Of a stretch of DNA of 5,418 bases, positions 4,272-5,418 are shown one piece after another (position 1 is the stretch's first letter; every line of letters starts with the position of its first letter). Made by a program: the position numbers and the translations under genes. The notes under the pieces are model-generated. The model saw only the letters and a list, made by a program, of their open reading frames with translations. It did no database searches and was not told where the DNA came from. The stretch comes from Gemmatimonadota bacterium (GTDB lineage Bacteria; Gemmatimonadota; Gemmatimonadetes; Longimicrobiales; Gaopeijiaceae), in NCBI GenBank assembly GCA_026713345.1, contig JAPOOQ010000473.1, positions 1-5,418 on the forward strand, read 5' to 3'.

Positions 4272-5418
4272 ATGCATAGATGGAGCAGGTGGAGGGGTGG
4301 GCTTGCGGTTCTGTTGGCATGCGGGTGGTCCGGCGGCGCGGCGTCCGCCCAGCGCCCGGCTTCCGCCCCCGGCCTGGGGGACGGACCGGCGCTGCTGAGC
4401 GCCGTTGCCGAAGCCGCGCTTGAACGCAACCGCGAGATCGTCGATGCGGAGTACGAACTGGCGCTCGCCAACGGTCAGGTCTCGGAAGCGTGGAGCGATT
4501 TCTACCCCAGTGTGAACCTTTCGTCTTCGTACACCCGCAACGTCGCGCCGCAGGTGAGTTTTCTGCCGGCACAGATCTTCGATCCCTCGGCGGCCGAGGG
4601 CGATTTCATCCCTGTGCAGTTCGGCGCGGACAACATCTGGAACCTCTCGGTGAATCTGGAGCAGACGCTCCTGGACCCGCAGGTCTTCGTCGGTATCGGG
4701 GCGGCGGCGCGCTTCCGCGGCCTGCAGCGGGAGGCGCTGCGGGGGCGGACGCAGCAGATCGTCACGCGGGTCCGGATTGCCTTCTACGACCTGCTGCTCG
4801 CGCAGGAGGAGGTGCGCCTGACCGGGAACTCGCTGAAGCGTGTGCGGCGATCGCTCGAGGAGACCCGCGCGATGCAGGAGGCCGGGGTGGCGGAGGCCTA
4901 CGACGTACTTCGCCTGGAGGTGGAGCTCGCCAACCTGGAACCGAACCTGAGACGCGCGGAGAACCGCCTCCGCGCCACTCGCCGCGCGCTCGCCGCCGAA
5001 CTGGATCTGGATCCCGAATCGGAGATCGAAGTGGCGGGGGAGCTCGCGCTGATGGACCTCGCCGACCCGGGCGCCAACTCCCCGGGAAACCGGGACATCC
5101 TGGCGTTCAGCGGCGGGACGCTGGCCGACGAGCCTGACCTGGCAGGCCTTCTCCGGAGGGGCAGGGCCAACCGGTCCGACATCCGCCAGCTCGAGCTCAC
5201 GGAGACGCTGAGAAGGACCGAGCTGCGCATCGAACAGGCCGACTACCTGCCGAGCGTCAGCGCCTTCGGCAGCTACGGGCTGGCCGCCCAGCAGAACGGT
5301 TCGCCGATCTTCTTTGGTACGAGTGCCCAGCGCGGCACGACGAAGCAGGTCGGGTTCAGGGTGAGCATGCCCATCTTCTCGGGCTTTCGCGAAAGCGCCC
5401 GCATTTCGCAGCGGCAGG
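4272..5418 (+). CDS. TolC-family outer-membrane efflux/secretion channel, N-terminal part
   Basis: Partial: 382 codons are read from ATG and the frame is open to the right edge; about 60-120 residues are probably missing. Seen: a signal peptide (basic R3-R8, hydrophobic L11-A16, SPase I site ASA-Q at 24-27), though L14-L15-A16-C17 also resembles a lipobox. The first OEP repeat (PF02321) runs from about 40 to 240, with FYPSVNLSSSY (77-87), LEQTLLDPQVF, and a long coiled-coil helix containing YDVLRLEVEL around D211. The second begins near 300 with RSDI (301-304), YLPSVSAFG (325-333) and PIFSGFRESARI close to the window end. Family knowledge: such proteins trimerise into the outer-membrane duct of RND, ABC or MFS tripartite pumps and type I secretion systems. 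Adaptor and pump genes are expected downstream (inference). The start is fixed by GGAGG. Confidence 0.93.
   Translation, partial: MHRWSRWRGGLAVLLACGWSGGAASAQRPASAPGLGDGPALLSAVAEAALERNREIVDAEYELALANGQVSEAWSDFYPSVNLSSSYTRNVAPQVSFLPAQIFDPSAAEGDFIPVQFGADNIWNLSVNLEQTLLDPQVFVGIGAAARFRGLQREALRGRTQQIVTRVRIAFYDLLLAQEEVRLTGNSLKRVRRSLEETRAMQEAGVAEAYDVLRLEVELANLEPNLRRAENRLRATRRALAAELDLDPESEIEVAGELALMDLADPGANSPGNRDILAFSGGTLADEPDLAGLLRRGRANRSDIRQLELTETLRRTELRIEQADYLPSVSAFGSYGLAAQQNGSPIFFGTSAQRGTTKQVGFRVSMPIFSGFRESARISQRQ

Noticed and set aside
4049..4471. Minus-strand frame covering the cold-shock/TolC intergenic region
   Set aside because: No motif, no ribosome-binding site recognised, and half of it is antisense to the TolC signal peptide and first helix.

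Overview
The window is GC-rich, tightly packed bacterial chromosome from a Gram-negative organism: it carries a TolC-type outer-membrane channel and exported c-type cytochrome machinery. A DUF1587/DUF1592-type heme protein, an AhpE-like peroxiredoxin with a CTEELC motif and a GCSID-motif protein of unknown function together suggest Gemmatimonadota or a neighbouring phylum. That placement is an inference from family distribution as I remember it; no rRNA or other marker gene is present. There are no tRNA or rRNA genes, CRISPR arrays, insertion sequences or phage genes, and I see no sign of recent transfer.

Layout from left to right. (1) 1-857, minus: N-terminal 285 residues of a secreted DUF1587/DUF1592-family c-type cytochrome, cut by the left edge. 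(2) 858-1030: divergent intergenic region. (3) 1031-1501, plus: AhpE/PrxQ-like peroxiredoxin. (4) 1602-2033, minus, convergent with the peroxiredoxin: a stand-alone GGQ release-factor-like ribosome-rescue protein. (5) 2045-3154, plus: AI-2E-family (PF01594) membrane permease whose start codon is 11 bp from that of the divergent GGQ gene. (6) 3151-3663, plus: conserved protein of unknown function, overlapping the permease gene by GTGA, so the two form a coupled pair. (7) 3664-3736: short convergent gap with a 10-bp GC hairpin. (8) 3737-3955, minus: cold-shock protein with a strong ribosome-binding site. (9) 3956-4271: 316-bp divergent intergenic region with candidate promoters on both strands and two inverted repeats. 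(10) 4272-5418, plus: TolC-family outer-membrane factor, cut by the right edge.

The genes look like ordinary housekeeping and stress-response loci rather than one pathway. The peroxiredoxin handles peroxides, the GGQ protein probably rescues stalled ribosomes, the cold-shock protein is an RNA chaperone, the TolC protein is the outer-membrane part of an efflux or secretion system, and the permease is paired with an unknown cytosolic partner. I found no convincing new multi-gene system. The points most worth a second look are the mutually overlapping start region at 2031-2047 (a possible leaderless permease mRNA), the hybrid architecture of the GGQ protein, the coupled unknown gene, and the paired inverted repeats between the cold-shock and TolC genes.
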